A DNA stretch of 64,000 bases from Gallaecimonas pentaromativorans. GTDB lineage: Bacteria > Pseudomonadota > Gammaproteobacteria > Enterobacterales > Gallaecimonadaceae. Position 1 is the stretch's first letter, and every line of letters begins with the position of its first letter. Under the pieces are notes generated by a model. That model did not search any database and was not told the origin of the DNA. It worked only from the letters and a program-made list of their open reading frames with translations. Made by a program: the position numbers and the translations under genes. Location: the NCBI RefSeq assembly GCF_003751625.1, contig NZ_RJUL01000002.1, forward strand, positions 310,001-374,000. Direction: 5' to 3'. Below are positions 1 through 8,249 of the stretch, in pieces.

Positions 1-1
1 A

Positions 2-373
2 TACATCGACTATTTCCCGGAATCGTTGCAGGAGCTGATACGGCTGATAGGGTTCTCCCAGACCCGCCAGCTGCTGTCCCACTACGGCGGGGCCAAGCGC
101 TATATCCCCAAGCGCGGCGCCCAAAAAGGCCGGCGCTGGGACGCCATCAGCGACGAAGCCTTTAGCAAGCTGTGTGCCCTCTACTGCGGCGAGACCCTGG
201 AGCTGCCCAAGCTCGACAGCCTTTTACGCATTCAGCGCGATCTGAACATCGTCGAGCAAAGCCGTAGCGGCGCATCCCGGGCCGAACTGGTGGCGCAATT
301 TGGGCTGACCAACCGCCAGATAGGCAACATTCGCCGCCGCTATCGCATGGGCTGCCACAGCCCTTCTCATTGA
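2..373 (+). CDS. Mor-type transcription activator-like protein (5' partial)
   Basis: The frame is open to the left edge, so the N-terminus is missing; an internal TTG at 26 is not a convincing start. The visible part runs YIDYFPESLQELIRLIG, then a middle region with GGAKRYIPKR, and ends in a helix-turn-helix-like segment (AELVAQFGLTNRQIGNIRRR). That layout matches the Mor/C family of phage Mu late activators, small DNA-binding dimers that also occur as chromosomal relatives. The gene ends 8 bp before the next start and reads toward the unusual cluster to its right, so it could be that cluster's regulator. That role is inference from position; the family call is moderately firm. Confidence 0.6.
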   Translation, partial: YIDYFPESLQELIRLIGFSQTRQLLSHYGGAKRYIPKRGAQKGRRWDAISDEAFSKLCALYCGETLELPKLDSLLRIQRDLNIVEQSRSGASRAELVAQFGLTNRQIGNIRRRYRMGCHSPSH

Positions 374-381
374 GGTGCGTT

Positions 382-960
382 ATGACCCGCCTTCGCCTGT
401 TTAATTACTGCGACCATCACCGGCCACCGGTGGTAGTGCTAAGTGAAGCCTTTGACGGCGGCGCCATGACGCCGCTGCCGTGGAAGGTAGTGAAGCGCCT
501 GCCGCACTGGGGCTATCACCCTTTTGAATTTAGCGCCGAGCCAAGGCTCTGCCTGAGCGACGGTGACGGTAACTTCAACCCGGGCCGCGAGCTTGGCCTG
601 GGGGAAACGCTGACGATTAGCGGCCAGCGCCAATGCCAAAAAGCGCCCGCTAACAGCAGCGAGATAGCGGTAGATAACCGCAGCGACACCGGCTTTGGCG
701 CCTGGCTCTATCGGGCCCGCCAAGCCTCAGGCTACCGGGCCCTTGGGCCGCGCCAGCAGCTGCGGCTAAGGCCCCAAAGCCGCCTTTGTTTAACCACCGC
801 CCTTAGTTGGCGCCCCTGGGACTTTCCCGACCCCGGCGCCCAGCCCACTTATTTTTCACTTACCGGCATCGCCTCGGCCGACATTTTGTTGGTTGGCGGC
901 GGCGCCGGCAGAGACTCAGGGCCTTTTCGCTTCCACCTGGAAAACATCATCCGATGCTGA
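382..960 (+). CDS. Uncharacterised protein, divergent paralogue of the next gene
   Basis: This 192-residue protein has no signal peptide or membrane segment and I do not recognise a characterised family. It is clearly related to the 205-residue product at 1030-1647. Both share a PWKVVK / AWKVIK motif followed by YHPFEF / YHPFAF, an SDGDGN / SDSDGN motif, and a C-terminal IASAD...GGG...PF.F.LEN block. The start is the ATG at 382, preceded by GAGG at 372-375; a TTG at 370 is in frame but poorer. The pair probably arose by duplication, and this copy is the more diverged. It looks like a small beta-rich structural or binding protein, which is inference only. Confidence 0.7.
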   Translation: MTRLRLFNYCDHHRPPVVVLSEAFDGGAMTPLPWKVVKRLPHWGYHPFEFSAEPRLCLSDGDGNFNPGRELGLGETLTISGQRQCQKAPANSSEIAVDNRSDTGFGAWLYRARQASGYRALGPRQQLRLRPQSRLCLTTALSWRPWDFPDPGAQPTYFSLTGIASADILLVGGGAGRDSGPFRFHLENIIRC

Positions 961-1029
961 CAGGGGCGAGAAATGCCGGAGCCAAGGCCGGTAAATGTTG
1001 CCGGCTTCATTCACCGCAAGGAGCAAGAC

Positions 1030-1647
1030 ATGGATATCAAACTGCGTTTCGTTAACCACAGCAATGACGCCAACAATTCCGAGTTCGTTGTCTTCCAGAA
1101 GAACGTGTCCAGCGATTTTGATGAGCTGAACGTGGCCTGGAAGGTCATTAAGAACTGCGGCCAGGGCGATTACCACCCCTTCGCCTTCCCCATGACCATG
1201 AGCGTGGGCGCCAGCGACAGCGACGGTAACTACATGCCGGAGATCGTCGCCGAGAACGGCCAGATGTACAGCGTGCAGCAAACCACCTCCGGCCACCGCC
1301 TGCAGTTCACCGGCCCAGGCACCTCCAGCAAGGAAGTGCAGCTGCGCAACGACCTCACCAAAGGCGCCATCAACTGCAACATCATGAAAGCCGGGCGCTT
1401 GCTGGCCACCAAAACCGGTGTCGCCCCTGGCCAAAAAGCGGTGTTCCAGTTCAAACCCACCATCTGGATCGGCGCGGCATCGCAGATCGTCGAAGGGGAA
1501 GTAATGAACTCGGCCATCATCTCCGACATCAACACCGAGATCTCCTTGCTGGGCATTGCCAGCGCCGATCTGGTGGTGACTGGCGGCGGTCCAGGCGCCA
1601 ACTCCACCCCCTTTGTTTTCAGCCTTGAAAACGTGGTCATGGCCTGA
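1030..1647 (+). CDS. Uncharacterised protein, conserved member of the paralogous pair
   Basis: A 205-residue protein without signal peptide or membrane segments. The ATG at 1030 has an excellent ribosome-binding site (AAGGAG at 1018-1023). Visible motifs are NHSNDANNSEFVVFQKN near the N-terminus, AWKVIKNCGQGDYHPFAF, SDSDGNYMPE, a central FQFKPTIWIGAASQ and a C-terminal IASADLVVTGGGPG followed by FVFSLENV. Polar, glycine-rich turns alternate with short hydrophobic strands, suggesting a beta-sandwich. The gene lies 69 bp after its paralogue and 44 bp before the 825-residue gene. A small structural subunit or decoration of a larger assembly is possible, but no function can be assigned. Confidence 0.72.
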   Translation: MDIKLRFVNHSNDANNSEFVVFQKNVSSDFDELNVAWKVIKNCGQGDYHPFAFPMTMSVGASDSDGNYMPEIVAENGQMYSVQQTTSGHRLQFTGPGTSSKEVQLRNDLTKGAINCNIMKAGRLLATKTGVAPGQKAVFQFKPTIWIGAASQIVEGEVMNSAIISDINTEISLLGIASADLVVTGGGPGANSTPFVFSLENVVMA

Positions 1648-1653
1648 CGGAGC

Positions 1654-1685
1654 GGCCGCGAAAGCGGCCCTCCTTTTTCAAGGAG
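1654..1685 (+). promoter_or_regulatory. Two consecutive hairpins, the second covering the ribosome-binding site of the 825-residue gene
   Basis: GGCCGC (1654-1659) and GCGGCC (1664-1669) enclose a GAAA tetraloop. Immediately downstream, CTCCTT (1670-1675) is the exact complement of AAGGAG (1680-1685) with a TTTC loop. AAGGAG is the Shine-Dalgarno sequence of the gene starting at 1692. The first hairpin plus the short T run resembles a weak attenuator; the second could hide the ribosome-binding site. The pairing is seen directly; a regulatory role is inference. Confidence 0.5.
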
Positions 1686-1691
1686 AGCAGC

Positions 1692-4169
1692 ATGACCCGC
1701 ACCCTTGGCATCTGGACCAGCGCCGACGGCCAGTTGATGCTGCGTATCGATTGGGAGCAAGGCGCGACCAACCTCAGTGTGTATGCCACTAGCGCCCGCA
1801 GCGGCCATGAAAGCCCGGCTTTCTACCTGCCGCTAAATGGCCTGCCTTGCCCGGTGCACTGCCAGCTCAAACCCGACATCGAACTCAAAGGCACCCTCTG
1901 GTTCAAGGCCCTGTCCGGCAACCTCGGCAAGGGCTGCGTTTGGGCCGATATCTACTCCACCAATGCGCCAACCCGCCTGCACCCCAGGCGTTTTGAAGGG
2001 GCGCTGCTGGAATGCTTTCTTGGCGAAGTGTCAGAGCCGGTTGAACCGGTCGAGCCGCCTTTGCCGCCTTATCTACCGGATAAATCCTATCAAGGGCCAG
2101 AAGACGCGTCAGCCGAGGCGCTGCCGCCGGGCCAAAACCTCTTTCCCTATATGTACCTTCGCCACTGGCCGGCCCTGGATAGCGCCGCCTTGGCCAAAGA
2201 TTTTATCGTTATGCCAAGCGGGTTTATCAGCCAAAGCCCTTTTATCGGCGAACTGGCAAGGTGCAAAAGCCAGGGCCAGCGCACCGCCATGACTCGCCTG
2301 GCTGAGCGCTATTTGCAAACAGACCAAAGCGCCAGCCCCCCCACAGCCCCGTTGCAACTGGCCTGGGAGCGCTACCTGGCGCTGCTGTTAGTGCCCGGCT
2401 TTTCAACCCAAACCCTGGCGCCATTGACCCTTGAGCTAACGGAAGGCCGCTCCCAGGCGCCGATATTGCTGCCAGCGGCCCTTTTCCCCTTGCCACAACA
2501 GACAGCTTCGCCCCCCGAAGCCCCAGGGCAGCTGGCGCCCTACGCCATTGGCGAGCTACAGATGCTGCGCCAGCGCCTGATTGGCTACGAGCTTGGCGAC
2601 ATCGCCCGGGTGCAAAGCCTGATGCCAGGGGAGCGCCAGCACCTGGCGCAAAGCCAGGGCGACAGCCAGCTGCGCTTTGCACACAGTCAGCAGCAAAGCC
2701 ACAGCGAAACCCAAAACAGCGCCGATGAAGACTGGCTCAACAGCCAGCTGCACCAGCAGCGCACCGTGATGGAAAAGCTCTGCACCGACGATTACCAGAA
2801 TCTCAGCACCCATTACGGCCCGCCCACCGAGGCCACCCTGAGCGGCATCGTCAGCCACAAAACCCAGGCCGGCGACAACCCCGCCAGCAAAGACCGAACC
2901 CAACTGGCCCGCCACCTTCTGGATAAAAGCCAGAGCCTGCTGGCCAATGGCCAACAGCAGCAAAGTGGCCAGCGGCAGCTCAGCCACCAGCAGCAACTGG
3001 CTAAGAGCCGCTTTGACAACAGCGCCTCAAACGAGCCGCGCATCGGCGTGTATCGCTGGTTAAACCGCCGCTTCGAGGCCTTTGTGGTGCATTACGGCAA
3101 TCGGTTGATGTTCGAGTGCCTGCTGCCAAAGCCGGCAGCGGTCTACATCCGCCAGCAGCGCCGCCTGTGCGGCCAGGAGCTGGCCGAACCCCAGCCCTTG
3201 GCAAGCTTTGGCATCAACGATTGGAGCGGGCTTGATAGCCAACTTGCCCGCATCCTGGCGGTGCGTTATCAGGCGCTGGATATCGCTCCCTGCCCTGCTA
3301 GCCGGGTGCAAAGCCTGGGCCTTAGGGCTGGTGAGCAGCGGGCCCTTGCCATACCCCCTGGCTATCAGGTCAGTGCTGTCGCCCTTAATACCCTGGGCGG
3401 CGAGGGGCGGCTGCTGGCCGGAGACCAGCAGCTAAGTGGCCAGCAGCAGCTAAGGGGCACCGCCCTTTTTGGCGAAGAGCAAAGCCTGGCGCTCTGCGCC
3501 GAGGCAACAGGCACCGACTTTTTAGCGGCGGTGAAGGTCAGCTGCGAGCCGAACGCCACCTTGCTTGAGCAGTGGCAGCAAGATTGCTACCAGCGGTTGC
3601 TGGCGGCCTACCAGCGCCAGGCCGAGCGTTACTACCGCCAGCAAACCCCAGCCATGGACGCCCAGCCAAGAGAAAGCCTGCGCCAAGTGGAGCGCCACTA
3701 CCTTAAAGCCGGCGCCAAGCAACTGCTGCTGGCCCGCCAACAGCAAGATGGCCCCGCCTGGCTGAGCCGGCCAAGGCTAGAGCAGTTTTTTGACGATGCC
3801 ATTGAGTGGCAGGAGATGAGTTACCGCTTTTTCAGCGAAGACGACACCGAGCTTCCCTGCCTTGACAGCCAGGCTGACCCTCTTTTTAGCGCCTTTTTGC
3901 AGGCAGCCAGCGCAAGGTTGCTGCTGCCGGTACGCCCCGACCGGGAAAAGGCACTGCTTTATTACCTGCAAAGCGGCGCTCCCTGGCCCCTCGATAACAG
4001 CCTGTGCCCGGTGCATCTTGCCAACGCCCCCTTGGTGCACCAGTTGCAAGCCTTGCCTGCCAATGCGGCGCAGCACCTGGTGGGTGAACCCTGGACCGAG
4101 TTGGTGCCCACTCACCAGCAGGTACTGGACACCAGCACCGCCCTGCCCTGGCAGGTGCGCCATGATTAG
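1692..4169 (+). CDS. Large glutamine-rich uncharacterised protein of the tail-collar cluster
   Basis: 825 residues, no signal peptide, no clear membrane segment. The first ~125 residues look like a beta domain (GIWTSADGQLMLRIDWEQG). A proline-rich linker follows (EPVEPVEPPLPPYLP), then a mostly helical part. Roughly residues 290-450 are very rich in glutamine and serine with repeated QQQ runs, and glutamine-rich stretches recur near QQLSGQQQLRG. A conserved-looking module around 452-490 begins GVYRWLNRRFEAFVVHYGNR and continues into LMFECLLPKPAA; I have a vague memory of similar text in other large unknown bacterial proteins, which a search must confirm. Its stop overlaps the next start by 8 bp. 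It may be a scaffold or fibre-like subunit; function unknown. Confidence 0.65.
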   Translation: MTRTLGIWTSADGQLMLRIDWEQGATNLSVYATSARSGHESPAFYLPLNGLPCPVHCQLKPDIELKGTLWFKALSGNLGKGCVWADIYSTNAPTRLHPRRFEGALLECFLGEVSEPVEPVEPPLPPYLPDKSYQGPEDASAEALPPGQNLFPYMYLRHWPALDSAALAKDFIVMPSGFISQSPFIGELARCKSQGQRTAMTRLAERYLQTDQSASPPTAPLQLAWERYLALLLVPGFSTQTLAPLTLELTEGRSQAPILLPAALFPLPQQTASPPEAPGQLAPYAIGELQMLRQRLIGYELGDIARVQSLMPGERQHLAQSQGDSQLRFAHSQQQSHSETQNSADEDWLNSQLHQQRTVMEKLCTDDYQNLSTHYGPPTEATLSGIVSHKTQAGDNPASKDRTQLARHLLDKSQSLLANGQQQQSGQRQLSHQQQLAKSRFDNSASNEPRIGVYRWLNRRFEAFVVHYGNRLMFECLLPKPAAVYIRQQRRLCGQELAEPQPLASFGINDWSGLDSQLARILAVRYQALDIAPCPASRVQSLGLRAGEQRALAIPPGYQVSAVALNTLGGEGRLLAGDQQLSGQQQLRGTALFGEEQSLALCAEATGTDFLAAVKVSCEPNATLLEQWQQDCYQRLLAAYQRQAERYYRQQTPAMDAQPRESLRQVERHYLKAGAKQLLLARQQQDGPAWLSRPRLEQFFDDAIEWQEMSYRFFSEDDTELPCLDSQADPLFSAFLQAASARLLLPVRPDREKALLYYLQSGAPWPLDNSLCPVHLANAPLVHQLQALPANAAQHLVGEPWTELVPTHQQVLDTSTALPWQVRHD

Positions 4170-4767
4170 CCCCTGGCCGGTTATGGCCGCCGGCATCCCC
4201 GTCGGAGCAGTGATCGCCTTTGCCGGCCCCATGGGCCGCGACAGCGCCCTGCCCCGCCATGGCCTTGCCAGCACCGAGCCCTGGGGCTGGCTGCTGTGCG
4301 ATGGCCGGCAACTGGCCTGCCAGGCCTACCCCGAACTTTTTGCCATGCTCGGCTACCACTACGGGGGCAGCGGCGCCCAATTTGCTCTGCCCGACTACCG
4401 GGGGGTTTTCTTGCGCGGGGTGGATGGCGGCAGCGGCAACGACCCCGATCTCTCCCGCCGCCAAGCGCCGGGAGACGGCGCCGCCAGCGAAGTAGGCTCG
4501 CGCCAGGGCGATGCGGTGATCAACCACAACCACAGCTACACCAAGCCCGAGGGTGAAACGAGTGCCGGCCCGGTAGGCGGCACCGCGGTTGCCTCCCTGC
4601 TGCCAAACCAATGCACCGATGCCCTCAAAAGCGCCAGCTGCGGCGAGCTCGCCCAGCAATCGGATTTTGAAACCCGGCCCTGCAACGTCAGCGTTTACTA
4701 CCTCATTAAATTCACCAGCGCCGGGGCTGGTGGCCAACCACGACAAGGAGTTCACCATGGCCTATGA
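4162..4767 (+). CDS. Phage tail collar domain protein
   Basis: A 201-residue protein with the classic tail-collar/short-tail-fibre signature: VGAVIAFAG near the N-terminus, GWLLCDGRQL, YPELFAMLGYHYGG, then FALPDYRGVFLRGVDGG, and a later histidine-rich NHNHSY. In phage these domains form trimeric fibre parts near the baseplate; chromosomal homologues are often annotated microcystin-dependent or tail fibre proteins. The ATG at 4162 overlaps the stop of the 825-residue gene (ATGATTAG), so translation is probably coupled. The frame is open further upstream inside that gene, but the overlap start gives the correct family N-terminus. The last ~12 residues overlap the next gene. Confident on domain, unsure of role here. 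Confidence 0.88.
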   Translation: MISPWPVMAAGIPVGAVIAFAGPMGRDSALPRHGLASTEPWGWLLCDGRQLACQAYPELFAMLGYHYGGSGAQFALPDYRGVFLRGVDGGSGNDPDLSRRQAPGDGAASEVGSRQGDAVINHNHSYTKPEGETSAGPVGGTAVASLLPNQCTDALKSASCGELAQQSDFETRPCNVSVYYLIKFTSAGAGGQPRQGVHHGL

Positions 4768-6007
4768 CAAGGTGCAGTTCATTACCTACAACCTGGACAC
4801 CAGCGCAGCGCCTGCCGCCCTTGGCGAGGCGCGCCAGAATATCGATGCTCGCCTGGCCCTGCTGAGCCGGGCCTTAAACCAAGCGGCCGCCAACACCGGC
4901 TCACCGCCCGATGAGAGCCTTAAGGTCTTGGTGACGCCCCAGCAGTTCCTCGGCTGCTACAGCCTGGCCGACGCCGCCTACGCCCTTCATAGCGTGCAGC
5001 AGTTGCTGGCCGCCCCTTGTTGGCAGCACTGGGCTTTGGTCATCAGTTTGCAGGCCAAAAGCGAGAGTGCCGCGCCGATGACCCTGTGCCTGGTGCAATT
5101 GGGCGCGGCGGTGGCGCTAGGGCAAGAGCAAATCGCCCAATACCTCACCGCCTGGCAAGGCGGCAGGGACCTCAGCGCCAGCCAGCGGCTTGGCCAAGGT
5201 TATTTGCTGGCCAAACGCGCCGGTGAAGGTTTGAACCCGGCCACCGGCGCCACCTTTAACCTGGCTGAGATCCAATGGGGGCTGGAGCTTGCCGATGACG
5301 GCGGCAAACGCCGCGCCCCGCTGCCAGCGGCCCTGCCAGGGCAACCTGGGGTGCAGCTGCAACTGGCGCTCTCCTGCGGCCTGGATTTTCGCCCCCAGCC
5401 CCTGGCGGTGTTGGAGGGGGGCCTGGTTTGCCACTGCGACGGCGCCGGTTTTGGCAGCGGCCTTTGGCGCCTTGAAAACGGCGCCGCCAGCGCCCTCTCG
5501 GGCCAAGCGCCGGAGCCGGTGAGCGACGCCCCCATAGAACTCGGCTCGCCGCTGGCATCGCTGCCGGTCAGCAGCCTTTACCCCAAAGGGGCCGGTAAAC
5601 TGCGGGCTTTTACGCCCCAGCCGCTGCCCCCGGCCGCCCCAGCGCCGGGCCAGGTGCAGACCTTTAACTGGCAAGTATCGGAGCAGGCCAAGCTCGATTT
5701 AACGCTCTTTTACGACCAGGACGGCCAGTTCCTCTGTGCCCAGTGCCAGGCGGCGCTGCCCGGGGTTAACCTGGCAGAGCGCCCCTATCGATTGCCCCTC
5801 AACCTTTGTATCCGCGACAGCCAGGGCCAGCCGGTGGTACTTAAGTTGCGCCTGCAGTCTTGCAACGGCCTTCAGGACTTGGCCATCAACTGCAACCTAG
5901 ATTTGCCGCACTTTAAATTCAGCGGCATCGCCATGGTCTTTTGCAGCACGCTTCGCGGCGACGCCCCGGCGCCCATCACCGCCTGGAAGGAGAGCGGCTT
6001 TGTCTGA
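4757..6007 (+). CDS. Uncharacterised two-part protein with a nitrilase-like, probably inactive N-terminus
   Basis: A 416-residue protein starting at the ATG at 4757 (AAGGAG at 4745-4750), inside the end of the collar gene. Residues ~5-150 have the feel of a carbon-nitrogen hydrolase: a strand (VQFITYNLDT), a helix, then LKVLVTPQQFLGCYSL at 55-70. In such hydrolases this strand normally reads VAPE with the catalytic glutamate; here that site is Q62, so catalysis is doubtful. The C-terminal half (from ~300) is a separate beta-rich region with several cysteines (CAQCQ, LQSCNGLQDLAINCNLD). No signal peptide. The hydrolase resemblance is my own pattern reading and needs a profile search; the gene itself is secure from its overlaps on both sides. 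Confidence 0.6.
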   Translation: MAYDKVQFITYNLDTSAAPAALGEARQNIDARLALLSRALNQAAANTGSPPDESLKVLVTPQQFLGCYSLADAAYALHSVQQLLAAPCWQHWALVISLQAKSESAAPMTLCLVQLGAAVALGQEQIAQYLTAWQGGRDLSASQRLGQGYLLAKRAGEGLNPATGATFNLAEIQWGLELADDGGKRRAPLPAALPGQPGVQLQLALSCGLDFRPQPLAVLEGGLVCHCDGAGFGSGLWRLENGAASALSGQAPEPVSDAPIELGSPLASLPVSSLYPKGAGKLRAFTPQPLPPAAPAPGQVQTFNWQVSEQAKLDLTLFYDQDGQFLCAQCQAALPGVNLAERPYRLPLNLCIRDSQGQPVVLKLRLQSCNGLQDLAINCNLDLPHFKFSGIAMVFCSTLRGDAPAPITAWKESGFV

Positions 6008-8249
6008 GCTGGTTGTCGGTATTTATTGCCGGGGCCAGGGCGCGGCCCTGGCTGCAAGCTTAAGAGCCCTTTGGGCGGGCACCGACCACGGCTTTACGCC
6101 GCTCTTGCTGCTAGATGGCCCCCAGCCGCCGCTACCAAGCACTTGGGAGACATTGCCGCGCCTTTCCAGCCTTGAGGTGTTGGGCCAGGGCGCTTTTATC
6201 AACGCCATGAAAGCGGCCATGCCGGCCAGGGTGTACGGGTTTATCGAGGCCGGCACCCTGGTGGCGCCGGGCTGCATTGACGCGCTATTGGCAGCGCTTC
6301 TGGCAGCCCCTGCCAATGGCCTTGCCGGGCCCAGCAGCAACCGTGGCTGGAACGAGCAGGCGCAACTGCTGGACGAGCGCCTTGGTCTTGCCGAGCAGGC
6401 CCACAGCCTGGCCGGGGAAGGCCAGGCCAGCCAATACCTCAAGCCCCTTTACAGCCTGGGGGGCTTTTGCCTGCTGATAAAAGCCGAGGTGCTGACTCAC
6501 CTTGGCGGCGTGGACGAAGGCTACGGCGCCGCGCCGGGTTGGGAGATGGACACCAACATCCGCGCCGCGCGCCTCGGTTGGCAAGGGCTGTGGGTAAAAG
6601 AGGCGCTGGCCATAAGGGCGGCCAGTAGCGATACCGACGCCGCCCTTTTGGCCGGGAAGCTCCGTTACCAAAAGCGCTTTTGCGGCCAGTGGAATATGGA
6701 GGAGGAGCGCCTTAGCTGCGCCCATTGCCTGGGGGATAACTGCCCGCACTTTGCCCACCAGCCCCTGCCGGGAGCAACCCTTAACGCCTCAGCGCCTGCT
6801 TTTTTGCCCGCCAAGGCCATGGCGGCGCCGCTGGTATCTTGCGTGATGCCCACCAAGGGCCGGCCAGCGTGGCTGGCGCAATCGGTGCGCTATTTTCTGG
6901 CCCAGGATCATCCCAACAAGGAGCTGGTGATTGTCTTTGACCAACCCGCGGATCTGGGCGCCCTTGCCTGCCACCCGTCGGTACGGCTGGTGGCAAGCAA
7001 GGATGACACCAGCATCGGCGCCAAGCGCCAGCTTGGTAACCAACATGCCAGGGGCGATTTTATCGTGCAGTGGGACGACGATGACTGGTACAGCTCGCGC
7101 CGCCTAAGCCGCCAGCTGTGGCCGCTGCGCCTGGACCTTGCCGATGTGACAGCGCTGACCCAAACCGGCTTTTTTGATGTGGACGCCAGCCAATGCTGGC
7201 AAGTCACGCCTTGCCTTTATCGCCAGCTTTTTCATGGCGCCGTGGCCGGCGGTACCCTGGCCTATCGGCGCAGCCTTTGGCAGCAGGCGCCGGGTTATCC
7301 CCCCGCCTCCCTTGGCGAAGACGCGCGGTTTTTAAAGCACCTTGAGCAGCGCGGCGCCGAGCTTTTAGCCATCGGTGCCGGTGAGGATTTTCTCTACCTG
7401 CGTCACGGCCTTAACAGCTGGCGCTTTGCCCCCGGTTACCTTGATGCCAAGGCTTGGTCCCTTCGCCCCCTGCCCCGGCGTTTTGCCGCCGACAAGGCCT
7501 TTTACAAAGCAATGAAGCAAAGGCCGCTGCTCTCTTGCATCATGCCCACCGCCAACAGGCCGGGCTTTGCCAAAGAGGCCATCAACGCCTTTTTGGCCCA
7601 GGACTACCCCCACAAGGAGCTGGTGATCGTTGACGATGGCCATGACGACCTCCGCCATCTGGTGCCACCCCACCCGGCCATTCGCTATCACCGGATAGCG
7701 CCGGGGCTGAGCCTTGGCGCCAAGCGTAACCGCTGCTGCGAGCTGGCCTCGGGGCATATCATTGCCCATTGGGATGACGACGATTGGCGGGCGCCGGATT
7801 GGCTGAGCCGCCAGGTGGCGCTGTTAGAAAAAAGTGGCGCCGATCTGTGCGGCCTGGCGGCGCTTTTTTTTGCCGAGCCCGCCACTGGCCGCTGTTGGCA
7901 ATACCGCTATGACGGCGAGCCGCCTTGGGCGGCGGGGGGCACCTTGTGTTACTGGCGCCGCTATTGGCTGGCCCACCCCTTTAGCGACCGGCAGATCGGC
8001 GAGGACAATGCCTTTGTCTGGGAACCGGGCTGCAAACTGGCGTTAAGCGATTATGAGCTTGGCTATATCGCCACCGTCCATGGCGCCAACACCAGCCCCA
8101 AGGCAACCGATGGCGCTCGCTGGCACCCATGCTCCGAGGCGCAGCGCCGCCAGCTTTGGGCGCTGATGGGGGCTCAGGAAGCGGGAGCCGCCGACAAGGC
8201 GACAGCGGAGATGGCAGGGAAGTTGTCGTCGCACGAATGGGGCGAATAA
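6000..8249 (+). CDS. Three-domain family-2 glycosyltransferase
   Basis: A 749-residue protein likely starting at TTG 6000, overlapping the previous stop (TTGTCTGA). It has three consecutive GT-A units. Domain 1 (~4-235) lacks an acidic DXD (IEAG at 82-85) but keeps PSSNRGWNEQ and GWEMDTNIRAARLG. Domain 2 (~280-500) begins VSCVMPTKGRPAWL and has WDDDDW at 358-363. Domain 3 (~513-735) begins LSCIMPTANRPGF and has WDDDDW at 591-596. Domains 1 and 2 are joined by a cysteine-rich linker (C240, C243, C248, H250) that could bind a metal. No membrane segment. Its place at the end of the tail-collar operon suggests that it glycosylates one of the upstream products; this is inference. Confidence 0.85.
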   Translation: MSELVVGIYCRGQGAALAASLRALWAGTDHGFTPLLLLDGPQPPLPSTWETLPRLSSLEVLGQGAFINAMKAAMPARVYGFIEAGTLVAPGCIDALLAALLAAPANGLAGPSSNRGWNEQAQLLDERLGLAEQAHSLAGEGQASQYLKPLYSLGGFCLLIKAEVLTHLGGVDEGYGAAPGWEMDTNIRAARLGWQGLWVKEALAIRAASSDTDAALLAGKLRYQKRFCGQWNMEEERLSCAHCLGDNCPHFAHQPLPGATLNASAPAFLPAKAMAAPLVSCVMPTKGRPAWLAQSVRYFLAQDHPNKELVIVFDQPADLGALACHPSVRLVASKDDTSIGAKRQLGNQHARGDFIVQWDDDDWYSSRRLSRQLWPLRLDLADVTALTQTGFFDVDASQCWQVTPCLYRQLFHGAVAGGTLAYRRSLWQQAPGYPPASLGEDARFLKHLEQRGAELLAIGAGEDFLYLRHGLNSWRFAPGYLDAKAWSLRPLPRRFAADKAFYKAMKQRPLLSCIMPTANRPGFAKEAINAFLAQDYPHKELVIVDDGHDDLRHLVPPHPAIRYHRIAPGLSLGAKRNRCCELASGHIIAHWDDDDWRAPDWLSRQVALLEKSGADLCGLAALFFAEPATGRCWQYRYDGEPPWAAGGTLCYWRRYWLAHPFSDRQIGEDNAFVWEPGCKLALSDYELGYIATVHGANTSPKATDGARWHPCSEAQRRQLWALMGAQEAGAADKATAEMAGKLSSHEWGE

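Noticed and set aside
3862..4161. Longer N-terminus for the tail-collar protein
   Set aside because: In frame but lies inside the 825-residue gene; the ATG at 4162 gives the family N-terminus and a typical coupling overlap.
1..8249. Complete Mu-like prophage
   Set aside because: A Mor-like gene and a collar protein are phage-like, but there are no transposase, capsid, sheath, baseplate or lysis genes in the visible part.
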